A stretch of 64,000 nt of DNA from CAZKVJ01 sp964556225. Lineage in GTDB: Bacteria; Actinomycetota; Acidimicrobiia; Acidimicrobiales; Ilumatobacteraceae. Positions 33,069 through 42,584 of this stretch are shown here, piece after piece. The position numbers and the translations under genes are program-made. How positions within the stretch are numbered: position 1 is the first letter of the stretch; every line of letters starts with the position of its first letter. Where the stretch lies: positions 124,001 through 188,000 of the forward strand of contig CAZKVJ010000004.1 of the NCBI GenBank assembly GCA_964556225.1. Reading direction: 5' to 3'. Below the pieces are notes generated by a model, which was not told where the DNA came from, ran no database searches, and saw only the letters and a list, made by a program, of their open reading frames with translations.

Positions 33069-33139
33069 GCCGGTGGCCTCGGGTGGTGGTTCATCGTTCT
33101 CGCTGCGCCAGGTCGCCGCAGTGCGGCTGACCAGGAACG

Positions 33140-33655
33140 TTACGGTTCTACTACGTTCGTGACAGCCGAAGCAACGCTATCGGCCCGCCGGTACGTTCCC
33201 GACCTTCCGCCCGTCTTCTCCCACAGCGCCAGATCGCCGATGACCATCGACCGATCGGCCGACTTGCACATGTCGTAGATGGTCAGCGCGGCCACGGCGC
33301 AGGCGTGCATCGCCTCCATCTCCACCCCGGTGCGGTCGATGGTGTCGACCTGCACCTCGACGCCGACGTGGTCGTCGCCGATCTCGAAGTTCACCGACAC
33401 CGAGCCGATGAGGAGCGGGTGGCACAACGGGATCGTGTCGGAGGTCCGCTTGGCAGCCTGGATCGCCGCCACCCGGGCGACGGCGAGCACGTCGCCCTTC
33501 TTCACCTCGCGGTTGGCGATCGCCACCGTGGTCTCGGGCCGCATGAACACCTTGCAGCCGGCGATGGCCCGGCGGTGGGTCGGCTCCTTGGGAGTGACGT
33601 CGACCATGCGCGCCCGACCGAGCGGGTCGAGATGGCTGAAGGTGAGGTCCGACAT
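33140..33655 (-). CDS. moaC: Cyclic pyranopterin monophosphate synthase
   Basis: A 171-residue MoaC, which converts 3',8-cH2GTP (the MoaA product) into cyclic pyranopterin monophosphate. The expected motifs are all present: ARMVDVTPKEPTHRRAIA, KKGDVLAVARVAAIQAAKRT, DTIPLCHPL, and VEMEAMHACAVAALTIYDMCKS with the catalytic Lys. ATG 33655 has TACGAT 8 nt upstream and no Shine-Dalgarno. It lies between the GlpR-like gene and the DUF1501 gene; moaA is 5 kb away. Confidence 0.95.
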   Translation of the reverse strand: MSDLTFSHLDPLGRARMVDVTPKEPTHRRAIAGCKVFMRPETTVAIANREVKKGDVLAVARVAAIQAAKRTSDTIPLCHPLLIGSVSVNFEIGDDHVGVEVQVDTIDRTGVEMEAMHACAVAALTIYDMCKSADRSMVIGDLALWEKTGGRSGTYRRADSVASAVTNVVEP

Positions 33656-33663
33656 GGTGGACC

Positions 33664-33669
33664 ATCGTA
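33664..33669 (-). promoter_or_regulatory. -10 hexamer TACGAT before moaC
   Basis: The minus-strand hexamer ends 8 nt before ATG 33655, giving moaC its own start site downstream of the DUF1501 gene. Confidence 0.45.
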
Positions 33670-33714
33670 GTGACCCGATGCCCAGCGCGGTCCGAGGGTC
33701 GCTCCTCGCGTCGC

Positions 33715-36201
33715 TCAGGTGGTGAAGTACCCGGCGACGTCGACGACCACGTCCGTCGCTCCTGCGGCGTTGAAGATCATGACCCGGCCGTTCGCGCCGA
33801 CCTTGGCCATCACCGAGTTCGCCACCGTCTGGCCGGCCGAGGCGTTGAGGCTCGATGCCAGCGGCATCGACTCCCCCGCCGGCCAGACCGTGAGATAGGT
33901 GGCGGCCGTTGGCGCGACCGCCGTCACGTTGAGCAGCACCGCCGACACCCCGGAGGCCGGCACGCCACCGACGCCGACCACGCCGAGCGCGACCGGCTGC
34001 TGGCCGATCCGGTCGCTGGTCCCGCCCGTGCCGTCGCGCGTGTCCATCAGCCGGGCCGGCGCGATCGGCACGTGCCGGCCGGTAGCGCTGGGGCAGAAGC
34101 ACCCGACGACGTCGGCCACGAGGTCGACCTCACCGAGGGCGTTGTAGAAGCTGACCCGGCCACCGGTGCCGATCGGCGCCACGACGAGGTTCGGCACCGT
34201 GTCGCCCGGCTGGACGTTGAGGCTCGAGGCCAGCGGCATCGACGTCCCGGTGGGCCACACGGTCACGAACGACGCCGCGCTCACCCGCGTTGCAGTGACG
34301 TTGAGCACGACGGCGGTGGACCCGGCCGGAACGCCGCCCACGCCCTCGAGCGTCACGTCGATCTGCCCGCCAGGGCCCAGCCGCCGGGCCGGCGCGCCGA
34401 GGCCCTCACGGGTGTCGAGCACCCTGGCCGGCACCAGCGGCAGCAGCCGGGTGCCGCCACCGGAGCGGAAGTAGCCGACGACGTCGATGACCACGTGGGT
34501 GGACCCAGCCGCGTTGTAGAGACGGACCCGGCCGCCCGAGGACAGCTCGGCCACCACCAGGTTGGGGGTCGTGCGGCCGGGGACGAGGTTGACGTTCGAG
34601 GTCCACGGCCGGGCTCGGTGCGGCGACCAGACCGTGAGATACGTCGGCTGCGAGGCACCCGTGCCGGTCACGTTCAGCGCCACCGCGAACGCGCCGGACG
34701 CCGGGACCCCTCCCAGCCCGCCGACCTGGACGTCGACGGACTCGCCGGGTGCGAGCGGCACACTGCGCCCGCCTGCGCCACCCCGGCTGTCGAAGACCCG
34801 GAAGGGGGTGAGCGCCACGTAGTCGGCGGGCACGAGCGCCGGCGGGGTCCCCGGCTCCGGCGGTGGGTCGACCCCGCCGCCGGGCGGGGGCGGGGTGCCG
34901 CCGGAGCTTCCCGGCGTGGCGCTGAAGAGGTGGAGGTCCTCGAAGGTCGCTCTGAGCACCTCTGTGGAGCCACCACCGAGCCAGCCGTCGATGACGCTGG
35001 CGTACACGCTGCGGAAGTCCACGTGGAACGCCGGACGGTCCCAGCGGGCGAGGCCGGCGAAGGTGGGGTACTGGCCGTACAGACCGCCCCGTACGTGGTC
35101 GCCGATCACCAGCACCGAGCTCGCCGTCCCGTGGTCGGTGCCGGCCGATCCGTTCGCGTACGGGGTGCGACCGAACTCCGACACCGTCAGGACCGTCACC
35201 TGGCCGCGGAACCGGTCCTGGAGCGAGGCGAACAGCTGGGCGAGGGCGGCGTCGAGCTCGCGCATCCGCTCGCCGTGCTGGTACGGCTGGCCGGCGTGGG
35301 TGTCGAAATCGCCCCAGCTCACGTCGATCACCCGGAAGCCGAGATCGGCGTTGATCAGCCGGGCGGCGATCTCCATCTTCCGCACGATCTCACCATCGGG
35401 CAGCGTGGTGGCGTACACGGGGGCGATGGAGCCGGCCAGATCCAGCTGGGCCTTGATGGTGGTGGCGATGGCGTCGTGCCACGGGCCTCGGCCGGCGGGG
35501 CTGGCGGCGAAGCGGCGCATGGCGGCGTACATCCGTTGGTCGCGGGCGCTCGTGGCGGTCCCCCAGCCACCGCCGGACTCGGCGATGCCCGCCGCCCGCC
35601 GTTCCTCCCCCTGCATGTGGAGCGGAACGCTGGAGTCGACCGACGCACCGCGAAAGTCGTCGACCGCACCACCGAGGGCGTCGAGCCAGCGGCCCACCCA
35701 GCCCGAGCTCGGTGTGCCACCCGGGCGAGCCGACATCCAGGACGCCATCGACGTGAAGTGCGACAGGTCCGGGCGCGGATAGCCGACCCCGTTGACGACG
35801 GCGACCTTGCCCTGGTGGTAGAGCTGGTGCAGGAACGCCAGGTTCGGGTGAAAGCCGTACCGGTCGTCGATCAGGCGCACCTGCCCCGGCGGGATCGCCA
35901 GGCTGCCGCGAGCCGAGTAGTAGCGCCCGTCGGTGTACGGCACGACCATGTTGAACCCGTCGTTGCCGCCGTACATCGTGACGAGCACCAGGATGCCGTC
36001 CGTCGGCGACACCGGTGGTGTTGCCAGCGCCTCCCGAGCGGCGCCCGGGAACAGGCCCGACAGGTCACCCGTGACCGCCCCGCCGACGAGCCCGGCGGCG
36101 ACCAGTCCGAGGAACCGCCGGCGCGACCAGCCGGCGGGATCGTCGTCGCGGACCGAGAGCAGGTGCCGGGCCTCGGTGGCGGTGAGGTCGTGATCGAGCA
36201 T
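33715..36201 (-). CDS. Tat-exported DUF1501 protein with three C-terminal beta repeats
   Basis: An 828-residue secreted protein. WSRRRFLGLVAAGLVGGAVTGDL near residue 25 is a twin-arginine signal. Residues about 65-435 form the DUF1501 domain (alkaline-phosphatase-like fold): VLVTMYGGNDGFNMVVPY, FHPNLAFLH, DFDTHAGQ, TVSEFGRTPYANGSAGTDHG. A Gly/Pro linker follows, then three repeats of about 120-125 residues at 460-584, 585-708 and 709-828, each with P.RV.DTR.G, GVGGVPA, LNVT, LTVWP, N.V and a terminal DVVGYF. It is usually paired with DUF1800, here 20 bases upstream. Substrate and role are unknown; the repeats may bind wall or extracellular polymer. Confidence 0.85.
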   Translation of the reverse strand: MLDHDLTATEARHLLSVRDDDPAGWSRRRFLGLVAAGLVGGAVTGDLSGLFPGAAREALATPPVSPTDGILVLVTMYGGNDGFNMVVPYTDGRYYSARGSLAIPPGQVRLIDDRYGFHPNLAFLHQLYHQGKVAVVNGVGYPRPDLSHFTSMASWMSARPGGTPSSGWVGRWLDALGGAVDDFRGASVDSSVPLHMQGEERRAAGIAESGGGWGTATSARDQRMYAAMRRFAASPAGRGPWHDAIATTIKAQLDLAGSIAPVYATTLPDGEIVRKMEIAARLINADLGFRVIDVSWGDFDTHAGQPYQHGERMRELDAALAQLFASLQDRFRGQVTVLTVSEFGRTPYANGSAGTDHGTASSVLVIGDHVRGGLYGQYPTFAGLARWDRPAFHVDFRSVYASVIDGWLGGGSTEVLRATFEDLHLFSATPGSSGGTPPPPGGGVDPPPEPGTPPALVPADYVALTPFRVFDSRGGAGGRSVPLAPGESVDVQVGGLGGVPASGAFAVALNVTGTGASQPTYLTVWSPHRARPWTSNVNLVPGRTTPNLVVAELSSGGRVRLYNAAGSTHVVIDVVGYFRSGGGTRLLPLVPARVLDTREGLGAPARRLGPGGQIDVTLEGVGGVPAGSTAVVLNVTATRVSAASFVTVWPTGTSMPLASSLNVQPGDTVPNLVVAPIGTGGRVSFYNALGEVDLVADVVGCFCPSATGRHVPIAPARLMDTRDGTGGTSDRIGQQPVALGVVGVGGVPASGVSAVLLNVTAVAPTAATYLTVWPAGESMPLASSLNASAGQTVANSVMAKVGANGRVMIFNAAGATDVVVDVAGYFTT

Positions 36202-36221
36202 GAGCGGAACATCCCCTCGTC

Positions 36222-37544
36222 TCAGTGCAGGTGCATCTCGGGGGTCGCCATCACCAGCGTGAGGAAGTTCGTCGCCTCCCACCAGGTGTCGTACCGGAAC
36301 GTGCGCTGCTCGACCAGCCAGTCGCGCAGCGCCGTGCGCGTCGGATCCGAGAAGGACACGCCGAACACCTGCTCGGCACGGGCGAGCGCGTCGTCGACGC
36401 TCAGCGTCGGGATCTCGGAGAAGAAGCCCTGCTCGCGCAGCGCCCAGGTGAACTGCCGGGCCATGCTGGCGCGGGCGTCGAGGGCGGAGGTGTTGACCCA
36501 GTAGCCGTTGAGTCGCCACCCCGACACGTTCGGCGGCAGGAACGGCTCGTGCCCACATCGCGACAGCAGCCAGTAGAAGTGCCACCCGTCCGGTGCCGCG
36601 CAGCGCAGCCCCGTGCAGGCCATCAGCGCCACGCTGTAGTCCACCGGTGAGCGCACCGAGCCTTGCCGGGCCTGCGTCGAGTAGAACTCGGCGCGCAGGA
36701 AGATGGCCCGCAGGAGCGCCGTCACATCGAGTCCGCTGGCCACGAACACGTCCGCCAGCGCGTCGACGAGCGACTCGCCCGGGCGCTGGTAGGCGAAGTG
36801 CTCCCACATCTTGCGGGCGATGAAACGGGCGGCGATCCGGCGCTTGCCGGTGTCGTGCACGAGGATCCGCTCGACGATGTCGGGTCCGTCGAAGGCCATC
36901 GTGGCACCGGAGAACGTCTTCACCCCGAAGTCGTGGTGCTCGGGCCGGAAGACGTACCAGTAGTTGTCGTCGTCCCAGATGCTCGTGCCGGTGGAATGTC
37001 CCGTCCACGCCCTCGCCGCCGAGATCACGTCGTCCTCGGTGTAGTTGCCGACGCCGAGGGTGAACAGCTCCATCAGCTCACGGGCGAAGTTCTGGTTCTC
37101 GTTGCCGGCCACGTTCTGGCGGTTGTCGAGGTAGTGGAGCATCGCCGGCTGGATCGACATCTGCTGGATCAGGTCCCGGAACGAGCCCATGCCGGCGCTT
37201 CGGAACAGCTGGTTCTGGGCGAGCATCGAGGCGCTGTCGCCGACCTTCCACCAGTGCGAGCACAGATGACCGTGCCAGAACCAGGTCATCTTCTCCTGGA
37301 CGGGCCGGGGGACGTCCACCATCCGGTTCAGCCACCATCCGGCGGCGGTGATCAGCTGCTCGTAGGACGAGCCGGCCACCAAGGTGTCGGGCGGCGGCAC
37401 CGCCGCCGGGTTGCGCGACACGTCGAGCACGTCGTCGACGACCGCCGGCAGCTCGAGCGCCGCCAGCTCGTCGATCCGTGACGGTCGGGCCACGTACTCG
37501 GTTCGCCGCAGAAGGTGGGCGATGTCCTCCCGGCTCGCCGGCAT
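36222..37544 (-). CDS. DUF1800 domain protein
   Basis: A 440-residue DUF1800 protein, recognised from HLLRRTEYVARPSRIDEL at the start, the Trp/His-rich MTWFWHGHLCSHWWKV, GNENQNFARELMELFTLGVGNYTEDDVISAARAWTGH, and LLRAIFLRAEFYS near 290. GGAGGAGGGGG just upstream is one of the strongest Shine-Dalgarno sites in the window. No clear signal peptide is visible at this start, so export may rely on its DUF1501 partner encoded directly downstream. The biochemical role of the DUF1800-DUF1501 pair is not known; it is widespread in secreting bacteria. Confidence 0.85.
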   Translation of the reverse strand: MPASREDIAHLLRRTEYVARPSRIDELAALELPAVVDDVLDVSRNPAAVPPPDTLVAGSSYEQLITAAGWWLNRMVDVPRPVQEKMTWFWHGHLCSHWWKVGDSASMLAQNQLFRSAGMGSFRDLIQQMSIQPAMLHYLDNRQNVAGNENQNFARELMELFTLGVGNYTEDDVISAARAWTGHSTGTSIWDDDNYWYVFRPEHHDFGVKTFSGATMAFDGPDIVERILVHDTGKRRIAARFIARKMWEHFAYQRPGESLVDALADVFVASGLDVTALLRAIFLRAEFYSTQARQGSVRSPVDYSVALMACTGLRCAAPDGWHFYWLLSRCGHEPFLPPNVSGWRLNGYWVNTSALDARASMARQFTWALREQGFFSEIPTLSVDDALARAEQVFGVSFSDPTRTALRDWLVEQRTFRYDTWWEATNFLTLVMATPEMHLH

Positions 37545-37639
37545 ACCCCCTCCTCCTGCATCCCACGCGCCGGCGGGCGCGATGCCTCGTGGACGGGTAT
37601 CGGCCCGGCGTGCACGGCCCTTGAACGCGCGGCCAGGGC

Positions 37640-38638
37640 TCAGGTGCGCACCGGACCGGTGTCGACCACCTCGAACGCCGTGCCCGGGATTCCCGCCAGC
37701 TGGCGGAGGTCGTCATCGTCCCAGCGGGGATCCGGTGCCCCCTGGACGTACCAGTTGCTGCCGTTGTCGGCCACGATCAGGCCATAGCGCTGGAGGGCTT
37801 GGGCGACGACCCGGGCCTGCCCGGTGATGCCGCTCAGGTCGAAGTCGGCACGCAGCCGCAGCCGCAGACCCATCGGTGGCAGGTCGGGGTCGGTGCTGGA
37901 GGAGGCGAAGTGCGTGGCCGGCAGGACGTAGCCCCGCTGGGTGCGGGCGAACGTCACCCGCAGGGCGTGGTCGATGCGGCCCGCCGCAACCTCCTCGTAG
38001 CGCACGAGGCCGGCCAGGATCGGGAGCCCGGCGGCGTCGGCGGAGGTCCAGCCGAGCGGCCGCAGCGCGTTCGAACCGAGGTCGAAGCGGGCGCCCGAGT
38101 CGGCCTGCCACCCACCGCCGGCAGCCGGGAACGCCCGGTACAGCTCGTAGAGCTGGCAGCTGCCCGACTGCACGACCAGGACGTGGCGGTCACCGCTCGA
38201 CGCCGAGCCGCCCTCCACAGGGGCACCGGCGGGGATCGGGAACGGGCCGGGGTCGCTCTCGTCCCCGTACGCCACGTACGTGATCGGCACCGCGGGCTGG
38301 CCCGCGGGCACCACCGCGTACGGGATGCCGTACGCCGGGTTCGAGCCGAAGTCGGCGTGCATCCAGTCGCCGCCGACCGTCTGGATGCGGGCGATGATCG
38401 AGGCTGACCGGGGGTGCAGCGGCGCGCCGTCCACCGGCGTGTTCCACGGGCTGTCGGCGGGGAAGACCCGGCAGCCGCCGACGACCGGCCCGGGCACGCC
38501 GGTCCGCACCGCGGGCCTGGTCATCACGGCTGGACCGGCCGCGCCCGAGGGGGCGGCCGCCCAGCCGGCGCTGGCGGAGGCGACGGCGAGGGCCACGACG
38601 ACGAGGGCGACGCTCACCACCGGCCCACGACGCAGCAT
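37640..38638 (-). CDS. Secreted protein of unknown function
   Basis: A 332-residue protein with a clear signal peptide (VVSVALVVVALAVASASAGWAAA, cleavage after about residue 29). The mature part is rich in Gly, Pro, Trp and aromatic residues: CRVFPADSPWNTPVDGAPLHPRS, GGDWMHADFGSNPAYGIPYAVVPAGQP and PILAGLVRYEEVAAGRIDHALRVT look like a beta-sandwich or lectin-type fold, and GLIVADNGSNWYVQGAPDPRWDDDDL sits near the end. I do not know a characterised member. It lies directly upstream of DUF1800 and DUF1501 on the same strand, so the three may act together outside the cell. Confidence 0.72.
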   Translation of the reverse strand: MLRRGPVVSVALVVVALAVASASAGWAAAPSGAAGPAVMTRPAVRTGVPGPVVGGCRVFPADSPWNTPVDGAPLHPRSASIIARIQTVGGDWMHADFGSNPAYGIPYAVVPAGQPAVPITYVAYGDESDPGPFPIPAGAPVEGGSASSGDRHVLVVQSGSCQLYELYRAFPAAGGGWQADSGARFDLGSNALRPLGWTSADAAGLPILAGLVRYEEVAAGRIDHALRVTFARTQRGYVLPATHFASSSTDPDLPPMGLRLRLRADFDLSGITGQARVVAQALQRYGLIVADNGSNWYVQGAPDPRWDDDDLRQLAGIPGTAFEVVDTGPVRT

Positions 38639-38685
38639 GCCCGGGTATCGGTCGCCCGGCTGCTGGCCTCCAGCGGCGTTGCCGA

Positions 38686-39705
<1,020 letters not shown>

Positions 39706-39711
39706 GGCGGA

Positions 39712-39717
39712 AGGCTA
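39712..39717 (-). promoter_or_regulatory. -10 hexamer TAGCCT before moaA
   Basis: The minus-strand hexamer ends 6 nt before ATG 39705, between the moeA hairpin and moaA. Confidence 0.45.
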
Positions 39718-39742
39718 TTCACCACCCCGCCGCCCCGACACA

Positions 39743-39771
39743 CCCAGGCCCCTTCCCGTTCGAGGGGTGGG
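39743..39771 (-). terminator. Hairpin after moeA
   Basis: CCCA-GG-CCCCT pairs with AGGGG-TGGG around TCCCGTTCG, starting 5 nt after the moeA stop on the minus strand. It shares TCCCGTTCGAGGGG with the hairpin at 1783-1813. Confidence 0.55.
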
Positions 39772-39775
39772 TCGG

Positions 39776-41002
39776 TCAGGCGAAGAGCAGGAGGACGTCG
39801 ACCTCACCGCCGGCGGGGACGCCGTCGCCGTCGGCCAGCACGGCCAGGCCGTTCGCCGATGCGCTGGCCGCCAGCTGGTGGCTGCCCTGAGGACCGGTGG
39901 AGCGCACGTGCCAGCGGCCATCCGGTTCGAAGTGACCGCTCACCCGCTGGTAGTGGACCTTGCCGTCGGGGTGGCGGCGCAGCGCTTCGTCGGCGATGGC
40001 CCGCACGCTCGGGCGCAGCAGCGGCTCGCCGTGGCCCATCATCGACCGCAGCGCCGGACGGGCGAGCAGCTCGAAGCTGACCATCGACGACACGGGGTTC
40101 CCCGGCAATCCGAACACCGGCGTGCCGGCGAGCAGGCCGAAGGCGAACGGCTTGGCGGGCTTGATGGCGATCTGGAGCCACGTCATCTCGGCGATCCGGG
40201 AGAGCACGGCCTTCACCACGTCGTAGTCACCCATGCTCACCCCGCCGCTGGTGACGATGGCGTCGCAGGTGGCTGCCGCGTCGCGCAGCACCGCCTCGAG
40301 CGCCGCCTCGTCGTCGGGGACGACGCCGCGGTCCACCACCTCGGCGCCACACTCGACGAGCAGCCCGGCCAGCATCGTGCGGTTGCTTTCGCGGATCTGG
40401 CCCGGACGCAACGGTGACCCGTCGTCGACCAGCTCGTCGCCGGTGGACAGCACCGCCACCCGAGCCGGCGGCACGACCAGCGCCCGGCGGACGTTCATCC
40501 CGTGCATGGACCCCACCACGACCGGTCGCAGGACGGTGCCGGCCCGGAACACGACCTCACCACGGTGCACGTCGTCGCCAGCGCCGCGCACCGCAGCGCC
40601 CGACTCGACGCTGCGGTGCACGCACACCCGGACGGTGCCGTCGAGCACCGCCCGATCCCCCAGCAGCTCGGTGTCCTCCACCATCACCACGGCGTCCGCG
40701 CCCGGTGGCATCGGTGCGCCCGTCATGATGCGGATCGCCTCGCCCGGGCCGACCATCCGGTCGGTCGCTGCGCCAGCCGCAACCTCACCCACCACCGCCA
40801 GCTCCACCGGTGCGTCACGGGTGTCGCTGGCCCGCACGGCGTACCCGTCGACGGCAGTGTTGGCGAAGGGCGGCACGTCCTCGGCCGCGGCGACGTCGAC
40901 CGCGAGGACGCACCCGAGCGCGCCCGACACGTCTCGCTCCACCGGTGTGAGAGGCCGGCAGGCATCGAGCACGATCCGGCGGGCCGCTTCGATGGGAACC
41001 AT
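39776..41002 (-). CDS. moeA: Molybdopterin molybdotransferase / gephyrin-like protein (MoeA/Glp)
   Basis: A 408-residue MoeA, inserting molybdate into adenylylated molybdopterin. Domain III signature VAVLSTGDELVDDG, then PGQIRESNRTMLAGLL, SGGVSMGDYDVVKAVL and GLPGNPVSSMVSFELLARPAL are all present; the N-terminal part has PPFANTAVDGYAVRASD. In actinobacteria a MoeA beside galU is often Glp, a gephyrin-like protein that works with GlpR in cell division; a GlpR-like gene is 7 kb downstream here, so a dual or moonlighting role is plausible. ATG 41002 has TACCGT 8 nt upstream. Confidence 0.9.
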   Translation of the reverse strand: MVPIEAARRIVLDACRPLTPVERDVSGALGCVLAVDVAAAEDVPPFANTAVDGYAVRASDTRDAPVELAVVGEVAAGAATDRMVGPGEAIRIMTGAPMPPGADAVVMVEDTELLGDRAVLDGTVRVCVHRSVESGAAVRGAGDDVHRGEVVFRAGTVLRPVVVGSMHGMNVRRALVVPPARVAVLSTGDELVDDGSPLRPGQIRESNRTMLAGLLVECGAEVVDRGVVPDDEAALEAVLRDAAATCDAIVTSGGVSMGDYDVVKAVLSRIAEMTWLQIAIKPAKPFAFGLLAGTPVFGLPGNPVSSMVSFELLARPALRSMMGHGEPLLRPSVRAIADEALRRHPDGKVHYQRVSGHFEPDGRWHVRSTGPQGSHQLAASASANGLAVLADGDGVPAGGEVDVLLLFA

Positions 41003-41010
41003 GGAACGAG

Positions 41011-41016
41011 ACGGTA
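41011..41016 (-). promoter_or_regulatory. -10 hexamer TACCGT before moeA
   Basis: The minus-strand hexamer ends 8 nt before ATG 41002. Confidence 0.45.
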
Positions 41017-41020
41017 CCGG

Positions 41021-41029
41021 TGCGATGCT
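41021..41029 (+). promoter_or_regulatory. Extended -10 TGC-GATGCT before the glycolipid-binding-family gene
   Basis: TGCGATGCT ends 6 nt before ATG 41036. The same nine bases precede the TPP enzyme on the minus strand at 50883-50891. Confidence 0.35.
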
Positions 41030-41035
41030 GGCACC

Positions 41036-41617
41036 ATGTCGTCCGACGAGCCGCGCGACCCGGATGGTGTGGTCGCGCGCTGGGCGACGTGGGACGGCGA
41101 GCACCACGAGGATCTCGTCGTGCGATGGGAGAACCGGGCCTGGACCGTCGAGGGCCGGGTCGGGCGTGAGCGGGTGCACTACGTGCTGCGACTCAGCCCG
41201 GACTGGCAGGTGCGCCAGCTCCTGCTGTTCCGCGACCTCGACGAGGCCGACCTGTGGCTCGCCACGGACGGCTCCGGACGCTGGGGCGAGGTCGGCGGCG
41301 CCACCCGCGACGACCTCTCGGGCTGCACCGAGCTGCTGCTGACGTGCACGCCCTTCACGCTGACCCCTCCGGTCCGCCGGCTCCCGGTGGCGGTGGGTGA
41401 CGCGGTCGAGGTCCTCGCCGCGGTCGTCGACGTCGAGACGCTCGGGGTGGTCCCCCGCCGCCACCGCTTCGAACGCCTGACCGAGCGACGATGGCGCGTC
41501 GAGTCGGCCTCGGAGGCCGGGGCCGTCGACGTCGACGTCGACGAGCACGGTCTGGTGATCGATCTCCCTGGCCGCTACCGCCGGGCGTCACCCCCGCGTT
41601 CTGGTCCCGGGAAGTAG
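41036..41617 (+). CDS. Putative glycolipid-binding family protein (DUF1089)
   Basis: A 193-residue protein of the 'putative glycolipid-binding' family (PF06475), recognised by ARWATWDGEHHEDLVVRWE, HYVLRLSPDWQVRQLLLF, GSGRWGEVGG and especially LTCTPFTLTPPVRRLPVAVGD. No signal peptide or membrane helix is present. The function is unproven despite the name. The last six residues (RSGPGK) and the stop codon are supplied by one arm of the palindrome at 41597-41647, and the convergent galU ends in the same residues. Confidence 0.82.
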   Translation: MSSDEPRDPDGVVARWATWDGEHHEDLVVRWENRAWTVEGRVGRERVHYVLRLSPDWQVRQLLLFRDLDEADLWLATDGSGRWGEVGGATRDDLSGCTELLLTCTPFTLTPPVRRLPVAVGDAVEVLAAVVDVETLGVVPRRHRFERLTERRWRVESASEAGAVDVDVDEHGLVIDLPGRYRRASPPRSGPGK

Positions 41618-41647
41618 CGCTGAGCGCTACTTCCCGGGACCAGAACG
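41597..41647. terminator. Perfect 24-bp palindrome between convergent genes, copy 1
   Basis: The arms (41597-41620 and 41624-41647) are perfectly complementary around loop TGA; key segments are TTCTGGTCCCGGGAAG, TAGCGC-TGA-GCGCTA and CTTCCCGGGACCAGAA. Both flanking genes end within it: the plus gene's TAG is 41615-41617 and galU's stop is 41627-41629. A near-identical copy lies at 56347-56395. It most likely acts as a bidirectional terminator; no T-run is present. Confidence 0.72.
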
Positions 41648-42514
41648 GGCGGGGGCGTGGTCGGCGAGCCAGCTCCGGAAGCCCGGTCCGACACCCGGGT
41701 GCTCCAGCGCCAGCTCGACGACTGCACACAACCAGCCGAGCGGTGTGCCGGTGTCGTGGCGGCGGACGTCGCTCAGCAGGCCGCGCCACGGGGTGCGGGC
41801 CGCTTGCGCCCGGAGCGCGTCGGTCAGCTGGAGCTCCCCGACGGCGCCCGGCTTGAGCTGGGCGATGTCGTCGAACACGTCCGGCGTGAGCACGTAGCGA
41901 CCGATGATGATGAGCTCGCTCGGCGCCTCGCCGACCGGCGGCTTCTCGACCACGTCACGAACGAGCACCACGCCGTCGGCGTCGATCGGACCCGCCGGGT
42001 CGACCACCCCGTACGCGCTCACGGCCTCTCGGGGGACCTGCTTCAACGCGACCACGTTGGTGCCCGTGTCCTCGCAGATCCGGGCCATGGACGCGAGCAG
42101 CGTCGGACTCCCCATCAGCTCGTCGGGCAGCAGCACTGCGAACGGTTCGTCGCCGACCAGCTCACGGGCACACCCGACCGCGTGCCCGAGCCCGCGCGGC
42201 TCGTCCTGGTAGCACAGCGACACCTCGACGTCCCGCCCGATCGATGCCAGGCGCTCGGCCAGCTCCGGGCGCCCACTGGACGCGACCTTGTCGACCACCC
42301 AGCCCGCCGGCTCGAAGTAGGCCTCGATCGCCGGCTTCTGGCGGCTCGACACCAGCACCACGTGATCGAACCCGGCGCCGGTGATCTCGTCGACGATCAG
42401 CTGGAGGGCGGGGACATCGATGATCGGGAGCAGCTCTTTGGGCACCGCCTTGGTCGCGGGCAGGAACCGGGTGCCGAGCCCGGCGGCCGGGATGACGGCG
42501 GTGCGAACCCTCAT
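41627..42514 (-). CDS. galU: UTP-glucose-1-phosphate uridylyltransferase
   Basis: A 295-residue GalU making UDP-glucose for polysaccharide and envelope synthesis. IPAAGLGTRFLPATKAVPKELLPI is the nucleotide loop with the catalytic Lys; EYQDEPRGLGHAV-type CYQDEPRGLGHAVGCA, FAVLLPDELM (metal Asp) and VVEKPPVGEAPSELIIIGRYVL (UDP-glucose site) follow. It usually lies beside moeA in actinobacteria; here a single gene and the palindrome separate them. ATG 42514 has TAGGAT 8 nt upstream. The C-terminal ARSGPGK is encoded by the palindrome. Confidence 0.93.
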   Translation of the reverse strand: MRVRTAVIPAAGLGTRFLPATKAVPKELLPIIDVPALQLIVDEITGAGFDHVVLVSSRQKPAIEAYFEPAGWVVDKVASSGRPELAERLASIGRDVEVSLCYQDEPRGLGHAVGCARELVGDEPFAVLLPDELMGSPTLLASMARICEDTGTNVVALKQVPREAVSAYGVVDPAGPIDADGVVLVRDVVEKPPVGEAPSELIIIGRYVLTPDVFDDIAQLKPGAVGELQLTDALRAQAARTPWRGLLSDVRRHDTGTPLGWLCAVVELALEHPGVGPGFRSWLADHAPARSGPGK

Positions 42515-42522
42515 GGGCCGGG

Positions 42523-42528
42523 ATCCTA
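42523..42528 (-). promoter_or_regulatory. -10 hexamer TAGGAT before galU
   Basis: The minus-strand hexamer ends 8 nt before ATG 42514. Confidence 0.45.
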
Positions 42529-42572
42529 CGCAGCGACCTGTCGCGTCGGCCTGGGTCGTCGTGCCCCTCCGC

Positions 42573-42578
42573 TTGACG
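42573..42578 (+). promoter_or_regulatory. -35 element TTGACG of the Ruc/FmdB operon
   Basis: A near-consensus TTGACG 57 nt before ATG 42630. With 17-nt spacing the -10 would fall at 42596-42601 (TCCATT), inside the CIRCE spacer. Confidence 0.5.
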
Positions 42579-42584
42579 ATAGGA

